Assembly (NCBI GenBank): GCA_017520505.1
Contig: JAFXFN010000009.1
Location: forward strand, 1-58,474
Direction of reading: 5' to 3'
Length of the DNA stretch: 58,474 bases
DNA from: Clostridia bacterium
GTDB lineage: Bacteria > Bacillota > Clostridia > Oscillospirales > CAG-272
Shown: positions 41,903 through 51,853 of the stretch, in pieces
Numbering within the stretch: the first letter of the stretch is position 1
How the letters are laid out: every line of letters starts with the position of its first letter
Made by a program: the position numbers and the translations under genes
Notes under the pieces: generated by a model
Told to the model about the DNA's origin: nothing
Databases searched by the model: none
What the model saw: the letters and a program-made list of their open reading frames with translations, nothing else

Positions 41903-44900
41903 ATGAAAAAAATCATTCGTTTGACAGCTTGGTGCTTGGCGATACTTATGGTAGCGGCTATAGTACCGTTCCAGGCAATTGCCGCTGTTTCAGTACCTGC
42001 AAATGTAAAATCGGTAGTATTTGATGCAACTTACTATTCAAACAAGTACTCCGACCTTAAAGCAGCATTTGGTACAGATGCAACAAAGCTTTATAATCAC
42101 TTTCTGAACAACGGCATTAAAGAGGGCCGTCAGGCAAGCCCTATGTTCAGTGTTGATTATTATCTGAAGAACAACGCTGACCTTAAAGCTGCATTTGGCT
42201 CAAACCGCGAAAGCGCATTTAATCACTTTCTTAAATACGGTGTAAACGAACCCCGTGTTACTGCTCCCGCAGTCGATCTCGGAACAGGAATTGACGTAAG
42301 GATCTCGATGAATTCGGGCGGCGGCAAGAACCTTGATTATTCCGATACGAATGTATGTACTGCAGCGTCTGTTCTCAAGGCGGTTCAGACATGGAGACTT
42401 GACAGACAAAGTGACGGAAGTTACAAGATAACGAACAACGCAACAGGCAAGGTGCTTGACGTGTGTGCCGGATCACGTGCATCAGGTACAAATGTCGGTC
42501 TTTGTGCAAGCAATGATACAAATGCACAGCGTTGGTTCATTTACAAGAATACAAACAATACGTACACCATACGTGCAAAGTGCGGAACTACGTGTGCTCT
42601 GTCCGTTAACGGTAACTCTACCGCAGCGGGTGCAAACGTACAAATGAATACGTATAACGGTGCATCCGGTCAGCAGTTCAGAATCTCAAAGATCAGCGTG
42701 CTTGAGAGTATGGAGCCTGCAAATATCGGAAGCAACTTCTGGGGCAATATCAGAGGTGTGGGCTCGAACTATAACGTTGCGCTTTCCGGTGATACGGCTC
42801 TTATCCGCTATCCCAATTCAGGCTATAACCAGACTTGGAGATTCATCCGTTTCTCTGACGGAAGCTACGAAATAACAAACCTCAAGACAGGTAAATCTCT
42901 CGACTGTGCGGCAGGCTCAGGTGTTGCGGGCACAAGCGTAGCTACATATACATCCAATAACACAAATGCCCAGAGATGGTATATTTTTGAGGTTAACGGA
43001 AACTATATATTTGTCCCCAAGTGTACGGCTGAATGCGCTTTGGAAGTTGCGGGCGGCGCAACGGCAAGCGGAACAAAGCTTCAGCTTGCAACATACTCCG
43101 AAAATTCCAAGGCACAGCAGTTCAAGGTGATAAAGCTCACAAAAAGTGAGGCTGAAAAGAATCTTGCAATAAGCGAGATATGTGCAACTCCGTCAAAGGG
43201 TGCATATGAGTTTATGGAGATCATAAACACATCCGATAAGACTGTGAATCTCAATCAGTACTCCCTTTACAGATTCGGTTTTGCAAACAGCGGTAAGTAC
43301 GAAAGCAACGGATACAATGCCGTTCTCGGCCTTGCATCGGGTACAGGCTCAGATACATCGCTGAAATCACTTGATAAGATAAACCTTTCCTCCTACAATG
43401 TAAGCGTTAAGCCCAACAGCATGGTCGTTCTTTGGTTTGTATCATATGCAAACAGATCGCTTACAGTTGATAGTTTTAAATCGTATTGGACATCACAGGG
43501 CAGTGACATGACAAATGTTACTGTTGTTCCCGTTGCTATCCACAACGGAAGCAAGGATGTTTATGCAGCTACAAATATCAACAGCGGATGCGGTGCAGGC
43601 TTCTTGCCCGACATGAAGGCAATATCTGCATTCTCGCTTATCAAAAATCCAGCTCTCAGCACAAGACTTGAAAACGGAACAAATCTTAACTCCCTTACTG
43701 CAAGTGCCGGCGCTCCTCTTGCATACAATATGACAGCAGAGCTTCAGAGCAGAGCTGACTCGATCGCCATTCACATTGTGGATCCGACAGTGTCGGAAAG
43801 CGGCTCACGTAATTTCTACAACTACGTTGACTATGAGGCGTACGCACACGCATCAACACAGGCACAAAAAGAGCCCATGCGCACATATACGCACGTATTT
43901 GCGGCAGTTCCGTATGCGGCACAGGTAATGGGCTCGTATACAACTTCAGGTTATCCCACAACACTCAATCAGTATACTAACCTCGATTCCGCAGGCGCAA
44001 TCAATGTTGTTACCGTGGGTGTTGACAACGGTATCAAGAAGTCAAAGGGAACTCCCGGCACAAGATCGTGCGCTCAGTTTGCATGTCTTGACTTGACAGG
44101 AACATCTGTTGATGCTTCGGGTAACGTAACCTTTACAGGTAAGTTTGAGTACGATCAGTACAGCAAGATCGGCTTTGTTATCACAACGATCGATACAGCA
44201 ACAGGTGCTGCCGTCGCAAAAAAGACTGTAAACACGACAACCTTTAAAGCAATAGACGGCGGATATTCATACTCCGTTAAGGTAAGCGGTCTTCCCGTTA
44301 ATGACGGAAGTGTTGTTCTTTCCGTAGTTCCTTATGCTATCTATTCCGCAACAGGTACTCGTATCAACGGTATTGCAGAAGAGATCAGATGTCCTCTTGT
44401 TTCCGCTACTATCAGCGGTAAGAGCATTGAGGGACTTAAGGTAACATACCTTGCAAACGAAGCAAGTGCTCCCGCAAACGATGTAACAGGCATCAAGGAG
44501 GCTGTTGAGCTTCTTGCAAATGATATTGAATACTACACGGGCGTTGAAGTAGAAACAGGCATCTACGATCCGAGAGCAGCTTATCCTCAGATAGTAATCG
44601 CAACATCAGGCTCCGGCGCAGGCGGTGAATCACTTGTTGCGAACAATAAGGCAGTAGGTGCTAACCAGTACAGCATCATAAGCAAGACATCGGGAGAGAT
44701 TTACATTGTAGGCGGTAACACGATCGCTGCAGAGTTTGCTTCGCAGAAGCTTGTACAGCTTCTTAAAAATGCAACAGGTACAGTAGAGCTTACAAGTATT
44801 TGCGCAGATACACCCAAGACACTCAACACAAAGAATGATCATCTCCCGCTTACAGACGGTGCTGAGTACAGATTTATGACGATGAATATGCTGTGGTACA

Positions 44901-45631
44901 GCAGTCATCCCGACACAAGCAGATATGACAGATTTATTGAGTTTATCAATTACTATTCCCCTGATGTTATCGGTCTGCAGGAATGCTGTGCTGAAAATAT
45001 GAAAAGATTTATCCCCATGCTTAAAGCGGCAGGATACAGTGTAATTCAGCAGGATGTATACTCAGGAACCTATAATAACACAGTTCCGCTTGCATACAAG
45101 ACTTCAAAATTCACTTGTGTTGACAAGGGATGGAAGCAGCTCCCCGGCGGAAGTAAGTTCTTCGGTGTTACATGGGCAGTTCTCAAGGACAAGACAACAT
45201 CACAGACCTTCGGCGTAACAACGTCTCACTTTTATAACGAGGGTGAGCTTGAGGATAAGGTAATTATCCGTCAGGATAACACAAAGATGATACTTTCCAT
45301 CACAAACGACATTATCAAGAAGCACGGATGTGAGGTTGTCAATATGGGTGACTTCAATATGCGTTCGTTTGATAAGTCGTACCATATGATGGTAGACAGC
45401 GGAGTTCTCGCTGATACAAGATTTACATCTCTCAGAGACGGTATTATGATACGTGTAGGTCACATGCTCGGTTCCTCATTGCCCCATGAAGGTTCAGCTT
45501 CAAGAACTATTGACTTCTTTTTCGCAACGTCCAAGGTTAATGCACTTCGCACAAGAGCTGTCGTCAATATGGCATCTGCAACCTCTACAGACCACAGTCC
45601 TGTATATACGGATATTTCATTTATAAAATAA
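41903..45631 (+). CDS. Secreted multidomain protein 1: lectin repeats, lamin-tail, GH20b-like and EEP nuclease/phosphatase
   Basis: A 1242-residue protein. Signal peptide ~1-27. Residues ~35-110 hold two repeats of a Y-x-x-x-x-x-D-L-K-A-A-F-G type module common in clostridial surface proteins. Two ricin-type beta-trefoil stretches follow (~125-405, with AQRWFIY and AQRWYIF motifs), then a lamin-tail domain (~420-590, LAISEICATP, FMEIINTSDK), beta-sandwich regions, a GH20b-like alpha/beta domain (~860-970, GEIYIVGGN) and a C-terminal EEP domain (~985-1242). All EEP catalytic positions are present: NMLW, IGLQE, TSHFYN, MGDFNMR, TIDFFF and STDHSPV. It probably cleaves a phosphodiester or phosphate outside the cell; DNA, lipid or sugar phosphate targets are all possible. 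Confidence 0.85.
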   Translation: MKKIIRLTAWCLAILMVAAIVPFQAIAAVSVPANVKSVVFDATYYSNKYSDLKAAFGTDATKLYNHFLNNGIKEGRQASPMFSVDYYLKNNADLKAAFGSNRESAFNHFLKYGVNEPRVTAPAVDLGTGIDVRISMNSGGGKNLDYSDTNVCTAASVLKAVQTWRLDRQSDGSYKITNNATGKVLDVCAGSRASGTNVGLCASNDTNAQRWFIYKNTNNTYTIRAKCGTTCALSVNGNSTAAGANVQMNTYNGASGQQFRISKISVLESMEPANIGSNFWGNIRGVGSNYNVALSGDTALIRYPNSGYNQTWRFIRFSDGSYEITNLKTGKSLDCAAGSGVAGTSVATYTSNNTNAQRWYIFEVNGNYIFVPKCTAECALEVAGGATASGTKLQLATYSENSKAQQFKVIKLTKSEAEKNLAISEICATPSKGAYEFMEIINTSDKTVNLNQYSLYRFGFANSGKYESNGYNAVLGLASGTGSDTSLKSLDKINLSSYNVSVKPNSMVVLWFVSYANRSLTVDSFKSYWTSQGSDMTNVTVVPVAIHNGSKDVYAATNINSGCGAGFLPDMKAISAFSLIKNPALSTRLENGTNLNSLTASAGAPLAYNMTAELQSRADSIAIHIVDPTVSESGSRNFYNYVDYEAYAHASTQAQKEPMRTYTHVFAAVPYAAQVMGSYTTSGYPTTLNQYTNLDSAGAINVVTVGVDNGIKKSKGTPGTRSCAQFACLDLTGTSVDASGNVTFTGKFEYDQYSKIGFVITTIDTATGAAVAKKTVNTTTFKAIDGGYSYSVKVSGLPVNDGSVVLSVVPYAIYSATGTRINGIAEEIRCPLVSATISGKSIEGLKVTYLANEASAPANDVTGIKEAVELLANDIEYYTGVEVETGIYDPRAAYPQIVIATSGSGAGGESLVANNKAVGANQYSIISKTSGEIYIVGGNTIAAEFASQKLVQLLKNATGTVELTSICADTPKTLNTKNDHLPLTDGAEYRFMTMNMLWYSSHPDTSRYDRFIEFINYYSPDVIGLQECCAENMKRFIPMLKAAGYSVIQQDVYSGTYNNTVPLAYKTSKFTCVDKGWKQLPGGSKFFGVTWAVLKDKTTSQTFGVTTSHFYNEGELEDKVIIRQDNTKMILSITNDIIKKHGCEVVNMGDFNMRSFDKSYHMMVDSGVLADTRFTSLRDGIMIRVGHMLGSSLPHEGSASRTIDFFFATSKVNALRTRAVVNMASATSTDHSPVYTDISFIK

Positions 45632-45643
45632 TATAAAACTTCT

Positions 45644-45677
45644 GAAAGCCGATACGGATATTTCCGTATCGGCTTTC
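45644..45677 (+). terminator. Terminator of EEP gene 1
   Basis: A perfect 15-bp stem (GAAAGCCGATACGGA and complement) with a 4-base loop, 12 bases after the stop codon. The T-run is weak. Confidence 0.75.
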
Positions 45678-45775
45678 TCTGTCAGCTAAAAAATATGTGC
45701 AGGGTGTGTATTCTTGAAGTTTTTTGATAAAATGCGTGCTATGAAAGTCCGCATGCTAAATTTTATGTATAAACC

Positions 45776-45804
45776 TTGACTTATCGTATTTAGTATGATA
45801 AAAT
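45776..45804 (+). promoter_or_regulatory. Promoter of secreted EEP gene 2
   Basis: TTGACT (45776-45781), a 17-base spacer and TAAAAT (45799-45804). Confidence 0.75.
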
Positions 45805-45888
45805 CAAATTAACGGCAGCTTATTGACTTTTTTGTAAAGCAATAAGCATAACTGTATAAAATAAAGATAAGGAGAAAGCGGAAATTAT

Positions 45889-48800
45889 ATGAAAAAAAGC
45901 TTACTTTCAAAAGCCTTGTCAACGCTTCTTGCGATGTCGCTTGTGACGGCTTCTGTTTGTGCGGCTCTCATCGATGCACCGAGTGTGACAAACCAAAAGG
46001 CGGCAACAACGCTTCAGATCGAAAACGGTATGATAGTGAACATCAAGGCAGGCACCAAAGCGTATTATATCATTGATGCGTTTGCTGATGACGTTTGCAG
46101 TGTAAAGGATCACGACGGCAAAGCTGTCAAGAGTAACGCGATCGTTGCAAGCGGATATACGCTTGTTAATTCCACCACGTCAGAAACACTCAAAATCATT
46201 GTAAACGGAGATGTAAACGGCGACGGAATTGTAAACGGTGTTGATATACTCCGTGCAAAGAAGCACATCGGCGGAAACAGTGTACAGTCACGATATGAGG
46301 AGGCTATCGACTTCAACCGTGACGGCAAATACACAACTGCGGACGTTGATATGATGGTTGAGGCTGTTCTGGAGGACCCGTATGAAATGCCCGACACAGA
46401 CGATCTTCCTTTGGAGGAGCTTGAGCCTGCAGATATCGGAAGTAACTTCTGGGGCAATATCAGAGGTGTCGGTTCTAACTATAATATCGGACTTTCGGGT
46501 GACACAGCGCTTATCCGTTATCCCAATACAGGATACAGACAGATATGGAGATTTATCCGCTTCTCTGACGGAAGCTATGAAATTACAAACATCTATACAG
46601 GTAAATCACTTGACTGCGATGCAGGCTCAGGTGAGCCCGGAACGGCTGTAAATACATATCTTTCAAATAATACCGACGCTCAGAGATGGTACATATATGA
46701 TCTCAAAGGCAATCTTGTCTTTGTCCCCAAGTGCAGTGTGGCAAAGTGTGCTCTTGAGGTCGTAGACGGCGGCACGGCAAGCGGAACAAAGCTTCAGCTT
46801 GCAACGTATTCCAAGACGTCTACGGCACAGCAGTTCAAGGTCGTAAAGTTAAATAAGAGCAATATCGAAAAGAATCTTGCAATAAGTGAGATCTGTCAGA
46901 CACCTGCAAACGGTGCGTATGAGTTTATGGAGGTCATAAACACATCCGATAAGACAGTAAACCTCAATCAGTATTCACTTTACAGATTCGGCTTTGCAAA
47001 CAGCGGTAAGAATGAAAGTAACGGATATAACATACTTCTCGGTCTTGTGTCCGGTGTTGAAGTAAGCACGGACATCAAGTGCCTTGAAAGAGTAAATCTT
47101 TCATCCTATAACGTAAGTATGGCTCCCAATAAAATAGTAGTTCTCTGGTTTGTAACGTATGCTAACAGAAATCTCACGGTTGATGATTTTAAGGCGTACT
47201 GGACAGAAAAAGGCAGTAACATGACGAACGTCACCGTCGTTCCCGTAGCTATCCACGACGGAAGTGCCGACATATATGCGGCGACGAAGATCAACAAGGG
47301 CTGCGGCGAAGGATTTTTACCTGATATGAAGGCAGGCGTTGCATTCTCGCTTGTCAAGAATTCAGCTGTAAACGTAAGACTTGACAACGGAACGAACCTC
47401 GGTACTGTTACGGCAAGTGCGGACGCTCTTCTTGCACGTGAATTGACGGCTGAAATTCACAACAGAGCAGATTCCATTGCTTTGTACTTCGTAAGAGAAA
47501 CGGCTGAAACAGATACGTCACGCAATTACTACAACTACGTTGATTATGAAACGTACGCTGATGCTTCGTCTCAGGCAATCAAAGAGCCGATGCGTACATA
47601 CACACACACGTTTGCGGCGTTCCCCTATTCTGCACAGGTTACCACATCCAATACTTCTGTGGGTAATCCCAAACTTTATGAGTATATCAATCTCGATTCA
47701 ACAGGTGAAGCACCCGGCGTTATAACAGTCGGTGTTGACGGCGGCAATAAGAAGACCGATATATCGCCCGGCACAAGATGGTGCGGACAGTTTTCGGGCC
47801 TTGACCTTACAGGTACATCGGTTGATGCTTCGGGCAATTTGACACTTACAGGTAAGTTCGAATACGATCAGTATAAGGAGCTTGGCTTCGTCGTTACAAC
47901 CGTAGCTACGGCAACGGGTAAGGCTATTGCCAAGAAAACTGTAAATACTACCGAATATAAGGCGATAAGCGGCGGTTATTCATATTCTGTAACCGTAAGC
48001 GGACTTCCGCTTAATGACGGAAGTGTTGTGCTTTCCGTAGTTCCTTACGCTATTTTCAATGCTCCGTCAAACGCACGTGTCAACGGTACTGCCGAGGAGA
48101 TAAGATGTCCTCTCGTTTCCGCAACCATCAACGGAAAGAGCATTGAAGGACTCAAGGTAACGTACCTTGCAAATGAAGAAAATGCTCCTGCGAACGATGT
48201 AACAGGTATCAAGGAGGCAGTTGAGCTTCTCGCAAATGATATAGAATACTATACAGGCGTTGAAGTTGAAACGGGTGTATACGATCCGAGAGCATCGTAT
48301 CCTCAGATCGTTATCGCAACGTCGGGTAACGGCTCAGGCGGTAACGCGATCGTTGCAAACAACAAAACGATAGGTGCTAACCAATACGGCATGATCAATA
48401 AAACAGAGCGAGAGATATACGTCGTTGGCGGCAATGTTATTGCGGCAGAATACGCTTCACAGCTGATCGTCAAGGCATTGGCAAGTGCAAAAGGCAACGT
48501 TGAGCTTAAAGACCTCTGCTTTGATGCGCCCAAGACGCTTGACACGAAAAACGATCATCTTCCCTTGACAGACGGCGCAAAGTACAGAATTATGACGTTC
48601 AATATGCTGTGGTATGAAAGCCATAAGGACACAAGCAGATACAACGGTATGATTGAGTTTATCAACTATTACTCACCTGACGTTATCGGCTTCCAGGAAT
48701 GCTGCATTGAGAATATGAACAGATTTATGCCTTTGCTCAAAGCACAGGGCTATACTGTAATTCAAGCGGAAGTATTTACAGGTACAGAAAGCAACCGTGT

Positions 48801-49347
48801 TCCGGTTGCGTACAAGACATCAAAATTCACTTGTCTTGAAAAAGGCTGGAAGGAATTACCCGGCGGTGACGAGCGCTTTGGTGTAACGTGGGCAGTTTTG
48901 AAGGATAAGACAACGTCTCAGGTATTTGCGGCAACGTCAACACACTTCTACAATGTAGGCGGTTGGGAGCATAAGCTTCCTATCCGTGTGGAAAACTCAA
49001 AGATGATACTGGATGTTACAAAGGATATCGTCAACAGATACGGCTGTGAGGTCGTAAATATGGGTGACTATAATATGCGTACATATGACGAAGCATATCA
49101 TTTGATGGTCGATGACGGCATTCTTACCGAAACAAGATTCACAGCGTTCAGAAACGGTATAATGACTCGTTGCGGTCACACTCTCAATAATACGGAACCT
49201 TTGGTAGGCTCACCTTCCAGAGTTATCGACTTCTTCTTCACAACATCCAAGGTAAACGTGCTCCGTACAAGAACAATTATCAATATGACATCTGCGGTCA
49301 CATCGGACCACGCTCCCGTATATACAGATATTTCATTTATAAAATAA
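45889..49347 (+). CDS. Secreted multidomain protein 2: N-terminal dockerin-like repeats, lectin, lamin-tail and EEP
   Basis: A 1152-residue protein. Signal peptide ~1-26. A ~75-residue module is followed by a dockerin type I-like pair (~107-160) with the calcium loops DVNGDGIVNGVD and DFNRDGKYTTAD. One ricin-type trefoil lies at ~180-320 and a lamin-tail domain from ~328. The GH20b-like domain lies near 765-875 and the EEP domain at ~895-1152 (NMLW, IGFQE, STHFYN, MGDYNMR, VIDFFF, TSDHAPV). It lacks the N-terminal surface repeats of its paralogues. Dockerins are normally near the C-terminus, so this position is unusual. A cohesin partner is not seen here. The RBS is AAGGAG. Confidence 0.85.
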   Translation: MKKSLLSKALSTLLAMSLVTASVCAALIDAPSVTNQKAATTLQIENGMIVNIKAGTKAYYIIDAFADDVCSVKDHDGKAVKSNAIVASGYTLVNSTTSETLKIIVNGDVNGDGIVNGVDILRAKKHIGGNSVQSRYEEAIDFNRDGKYTTADVDMMVEAVLEDPYEMPDTDDLPLEELEPADIGSNFWGNIRGVGSNYNIGLSGDTALIRYPNTGYRQIWRFIRFSDGSYEITNIYTGKSLDCDAGSGEPGTAVNTYLSNNTDAQRWYIYDLKGNLVFVPKCSVAKCALEVVDGGTASGTKLQLATYSKTSTAQQFKVVKLNKSNIEKNLAISEICQTPANGAYEFMEVINTSDKTVNLNQYSLYRFGFANSGKNESNGYNILLGLVSGVEVSTDIKCLERVNLSSYNVSMAPNKIVVLWFVTYANRNLTVDDFKAYWTEKGSNMTNVTVVPVAIHDGSADIYAATKINKGCGEGFLPDMKAGVAFSLVKNSAVNVRLDNGTNLGTVTASADALLARELTAEIHNRADSIALYFVRETAETDTSRNYYNYVDYETYADASSQAIKEPMRTYTHTFAAFPYSAQVTTSNTSVGNPKLYEYINLDSTGEAPGVITVGVDGGNKKTDISPGTRWCGQFSGLDLTGTSVDASGNLTLTGKFEYDQYKELGFVVTTVATATGKAIAKKTVNTTEYKAISGGYSYSVTVSGLPLNDGSVVLSVVPYAIFNAPSNARVNGTAEEIRCPLVSATINGKSIEGLKVTYLANEENAPANDVTGIKEAVELLANDIEYYTGVEVETGVYDPRASYPQIVIATSGNGSGGNAIVANNKTIGANQYGMINKTEREIYVVGGNVIAAEYASQLIVKALASAKGNVELKDLCFDAPKTLDTKNDHLPLTDGAKYRIMTFNMLWYESHKDTSRYNGMIEFINYYSPDVIGFQECCIENMNRFMPLLKAQGYTVIQAEVFTGTESNRVPVAYKTSKFTCLEKGWKELPGGDERFGVTWAVLKDKTTSQVFAATSTHFYNVGGWEHKLPIRVENSKMILDVTKDIVNRYGCEVVNMGDYNMRTYDEAYHLMVDDGILTETRFTAFRNGIMTRCGHTLNNTEPLVGSPSRVIDFFFTTSKVNVLRTRTIINMTSAVTSDHAPVYTDISFIK

Positions 49348-49355
49348 TATAAAAC

Positions 49356-49399
49356 AGTCGGCTCGTTTTGGTTGTTTCCGAAATGAGCCGACTTTTTTG
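49356..49399 (+). terminator. Terminator of EEP gene 2
   Basis: A 13-bp stem (AGTCGGCTCGTTT with AAATGAGCCGACT, one G-T pair) and a 12-base loop, followed by a run of six T. Confidence 0.88.
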
Positions 49400-49509
49400 T
49401 TTAAATCATCTGCTTTTCTGCAATGTAAAACGTCTTTGCAAGATAACAGAGCTGTTGAAGACTGTATGAAATTTCACGTCAGATAGAGGTGTGATTTTTT
49501 ATAATTATG

Positions 49510-49538
49510 TTGACTTGTATAATAAATCGTGATACAAT
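49510..49538 (+). promoter_or_regulatory. Promoter of the secreted MBL-fold gene
   Basis: TTGACT (49510-49515), a 17-base spacer and TACAAT (49533-49538), 36 bases before the start codon. Confidence 0.75.
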
Positions 49539-49574
49539 ATGATAAAAGAAATTGAAAGGTAAAGGCAAATCGGT

Positions 49575-51689
49575 ATGAAAAAAAGATGGATGGTAAAGAG
49601 CGTAACTTTACTTGTCGCGCTGTCTTTCGTGCTTGCTTCGGTATGTATGGCACTTACATCGTCGAAGGAAAACACGGTTACGGTATCAAAGGAAGCTGAC
49701 AGTAAAGCCTCGTTCACCGTTGTGAGCACCTCACAGCTTCAGGTGAAAAACAACGTCGTTGCGAATATCACCGCAGGCACAAAGGCGTATTACGTTATAA
49801 ACTCATTTAAGGAGTCCTGCTTTATAACTGATAAAAGCGGTAATCCCGTACCGCAAAATGCAATCGTTGCCACGGGATATACACTTACAAATTCTATGAC
49901 GCTTGAATCGGTACAGCTGGCGGTAAACGGCGATATAAACGGCGACGGACGCATCAACGGTGTCGACGTGATACGTGCAAAAAAGCTGTTGAGATCGCCT
50001 GAATACTCGTGCAGTCTTGAAGCACTTGATGTCAACCGTGACGGTGAGTATACAAGCGCTGATATAGATATGATAGTGTCGTCCGTTATGGATGATCCAT
50101 ATAAAATGGCTGATACGGCAGAGCCTGCACCCACTCTTCCCATAGGTGAGGAATTCTATGCAAGAATAATGGGTACTTCTTCTGGTAAATATCTTGATCT
50201 TGCCGAGGATAACGTTGTTATCAATACGGTTAAGAATACAAGAAGCCAGGTATGGCGATTCAAGTTCAATTCTGACGGCACATATACCATTACAAACAGA
50301 AGCACGGGCAAGGCGCTTGACGTTTGCTCCGCAGGTACGGCAAACGGCACAAACGTGCAGACATATAAGAGCAACAACACCGATGCACAGCGTTGGTTCG
50401 TCCGCAAGGTAGACGGTTATTATGTTCTTGAGCCTAAGCACGCACCGTCAAAGATGCTCGACGTTGCCGCAAATGGTACAGCAGACGGTACGAACGTTCA
50501 GATATATAACAACAACGGAAGCTCATCGCAGAAATATACGATAATGCACGTTGCAGGGGATACTTATACAGAAAATACGGTATGGTATGCAACGAAGAAT
50601 CTGACAGTCGAGGCAGGTCGCGCGTGCGATCTCAATAAATTCAACGTTCAGTTTGCAAACAACGGCTCTATTACAGAGGGTAGTAAAGTAAGCTGGTCGT
50701 CAAGCCAGCTCACGGTAGGCTACGGAAATACCATCATACCCGATAAGGGCACGTATAGGCTGACTGCGAAGAGCGGCTCGTCATCGGTCACGGTAACCGT
50801 TCAGGCAGTTGAAAATCAGCCCGTTATCCATCAGCTTTGTCCGTATTCTCAAATGCTCGGTAACAGCTACGTCATCAAAACAAAGAACGACAAGCTGATA
50901 GTTATCGACGGCGGCGGAGTACATTTCAACGACAGAGGCTACCTCTACGAAGAATTGCAGAGAATAAGCAATAAGGAAGTACCCGAAATCGAGGCTTGGT
51001 TCCTCTCGCATCCTCACGATGACCACGTGACGGAGTTTACGTATCTTGTAAATGAAACTTCAAACAAGATCGTTATCAAGAACGTTTACTTCAATTTACC
51101 GTCAAAGACGTTTATGAATTCAAGCGAAAGCGGTAAATACAGCTACATCATCGACGATATCAAAGCGGCATACGACAAGCTGTACGGTGCAGGCGCATAC
51201 GATGCTATAAAAGGCAAAAATGCTTTTGAGGGTGACGTTATCACGATTGACGGCATCAAGTTTGAAATACTTATGACTGTGACGGATGCCGAAAACGAAA
51301 CGAATATAAATGATACAACGATGATATTCCGTGCCACCATTGAGGGACAAAAGGTGCTTTTCCTCGGCGATGCTTACGTTAACGAGGGCAAACGACTTCT
51401 CGATAAATACGGCAGCGGCTTGAAGAGCGACGTCGTACAAATGGCGCACCACGGTCAGGCAGGTGTCAGAGAAGATGTTTACAAGGCTATCCGTCCTTCG
51501 GTATGTCTGTGGCCGTCGGCGGACTGGGTATATGAAAACTGGTCGGGTGTTCTTGCAACGTTCAATGACCGTACGTGGATGTCAAATCTCGGTGTTAAAC
51601 ACCATATCATCGCAGGACTTCACATGACACAGTCGCTTTATTTCCCGATCGACTACAGCGCATTACCCGTAATCGACCCCGCACCGTAA
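49575..51689 (+). CDS. Secreted metallo-beta-lactamase-fold enzyme with dockerin-like and ricin-type domains
   Basis: A 704-residue protein. Signal peptide ~1-27. Dockerin-like calcium loops lie at ~117-170 (DINGDGRINGVD, DVNRDGEYTSAD), a ricin-type trefoil at ~190-335 (AQRWFVR, SSQKYTI) and an Ig-like segment at ~340-412. The MBL domain spans ~415-704. Its metal site is SHPHDDH (~475), with GDAY (~598) and MAHHG (~620), the ComEC/Rec2-like pattern. The family includes nucleases and phosphodiesterases, so a secreted hydrolase acting on a phosphodiester or ester is likely. The N-terminal module matches EEP protein 2, so the two share a targeting system. Confidence 0.84.
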   Translation: MKKRWMVKSVTLLVALSFVLASVCMALTSSKENTVTVSKEADSKASFTVVSTSQLQVKNNVVANITAGTKAYYVINSFKESCFITDKSGNPVPQNAIVATGYTLTNSMTLESVQLAVNGDINGDGRINGVDVIRAKKLLRSPEYSCSLEALDVNRDGEYTSADIDMIVSSVMDDPYKMADTAEPAPTLPIGEEFYARIMGTSSGKYLDLAEDNVVINTVKNTRSQVWRFKFNSDGTYTITNRSTGKALDVCSAGTANGTNVQTYKSNNTDAQRWFVRKVDGYYVLEPKHAPSKMLDVAANGTADGTNVQIYNNNGSSSQKYTIMHVAGDTYTENTVWYATKNLTVEAGRACDLNKFNVQFANNGSITEGSKVSWSSSQLTVGYGNTIIPDKGTYRLTAKSGSSSVTVTVQAVENQPVIHQLCPYSQMLGNSYVIKTKNDKLIVIDGGGVHFNDRGYLYEELQRISNKEVPEIEAWFLSHPHDDHVTEFTYLVNETSNKIVIKNVYFNLPSKTFMNSSESGKYSYIIDDIKAAYDKLYGAGAYDAIKGKNAFEGDVITIDGIKFEILMTVTDAENETNINDTTMIFRATIEGQKVLFLGDAYVNEGKRLLDKYGSGLKSDVVQMAHHGQAGVREDVYKAIRPSVCLWPSADWVYENWSGVLATFNDRTWMSNLGVKHHIIAGLHMTQSLYFPIDYSALPVIDPAP

Positions 51690-51775
51690 TTTGATTTTTT
51701 TGGTGTTTATTTTTCCAATTAAAAACATAATATGTAAATTAAATTATAATTTTGTGTACAATTCACTTTCTTTGC

Positions 51776-51804
51776 TTGACAACGACTGCCTTTAGAAGTA
51801 TAAT
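51776..51804 (+). promoter_or_regulatory. Consensus promoter of secreted EEP gene 3
   Basis: TTGACA (51776-51781), a 17-base spacer and TATAAT (51799-51804), both perfect. Confidence 0.88.
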
Positions 51805-51853
51805 ATTATTGTAAAAACAAGTTATGTGTAACGTTATTTTCAAGGAGGAAAAT

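Noticed and set aside
45889..49347. Cellulosomal polysaccharidase
   Set aside because: Despite dockerin-like repeats and a GH20b-like piece, no glycoside hydrolase catalytic domain is present; the catalytic module is EEP.
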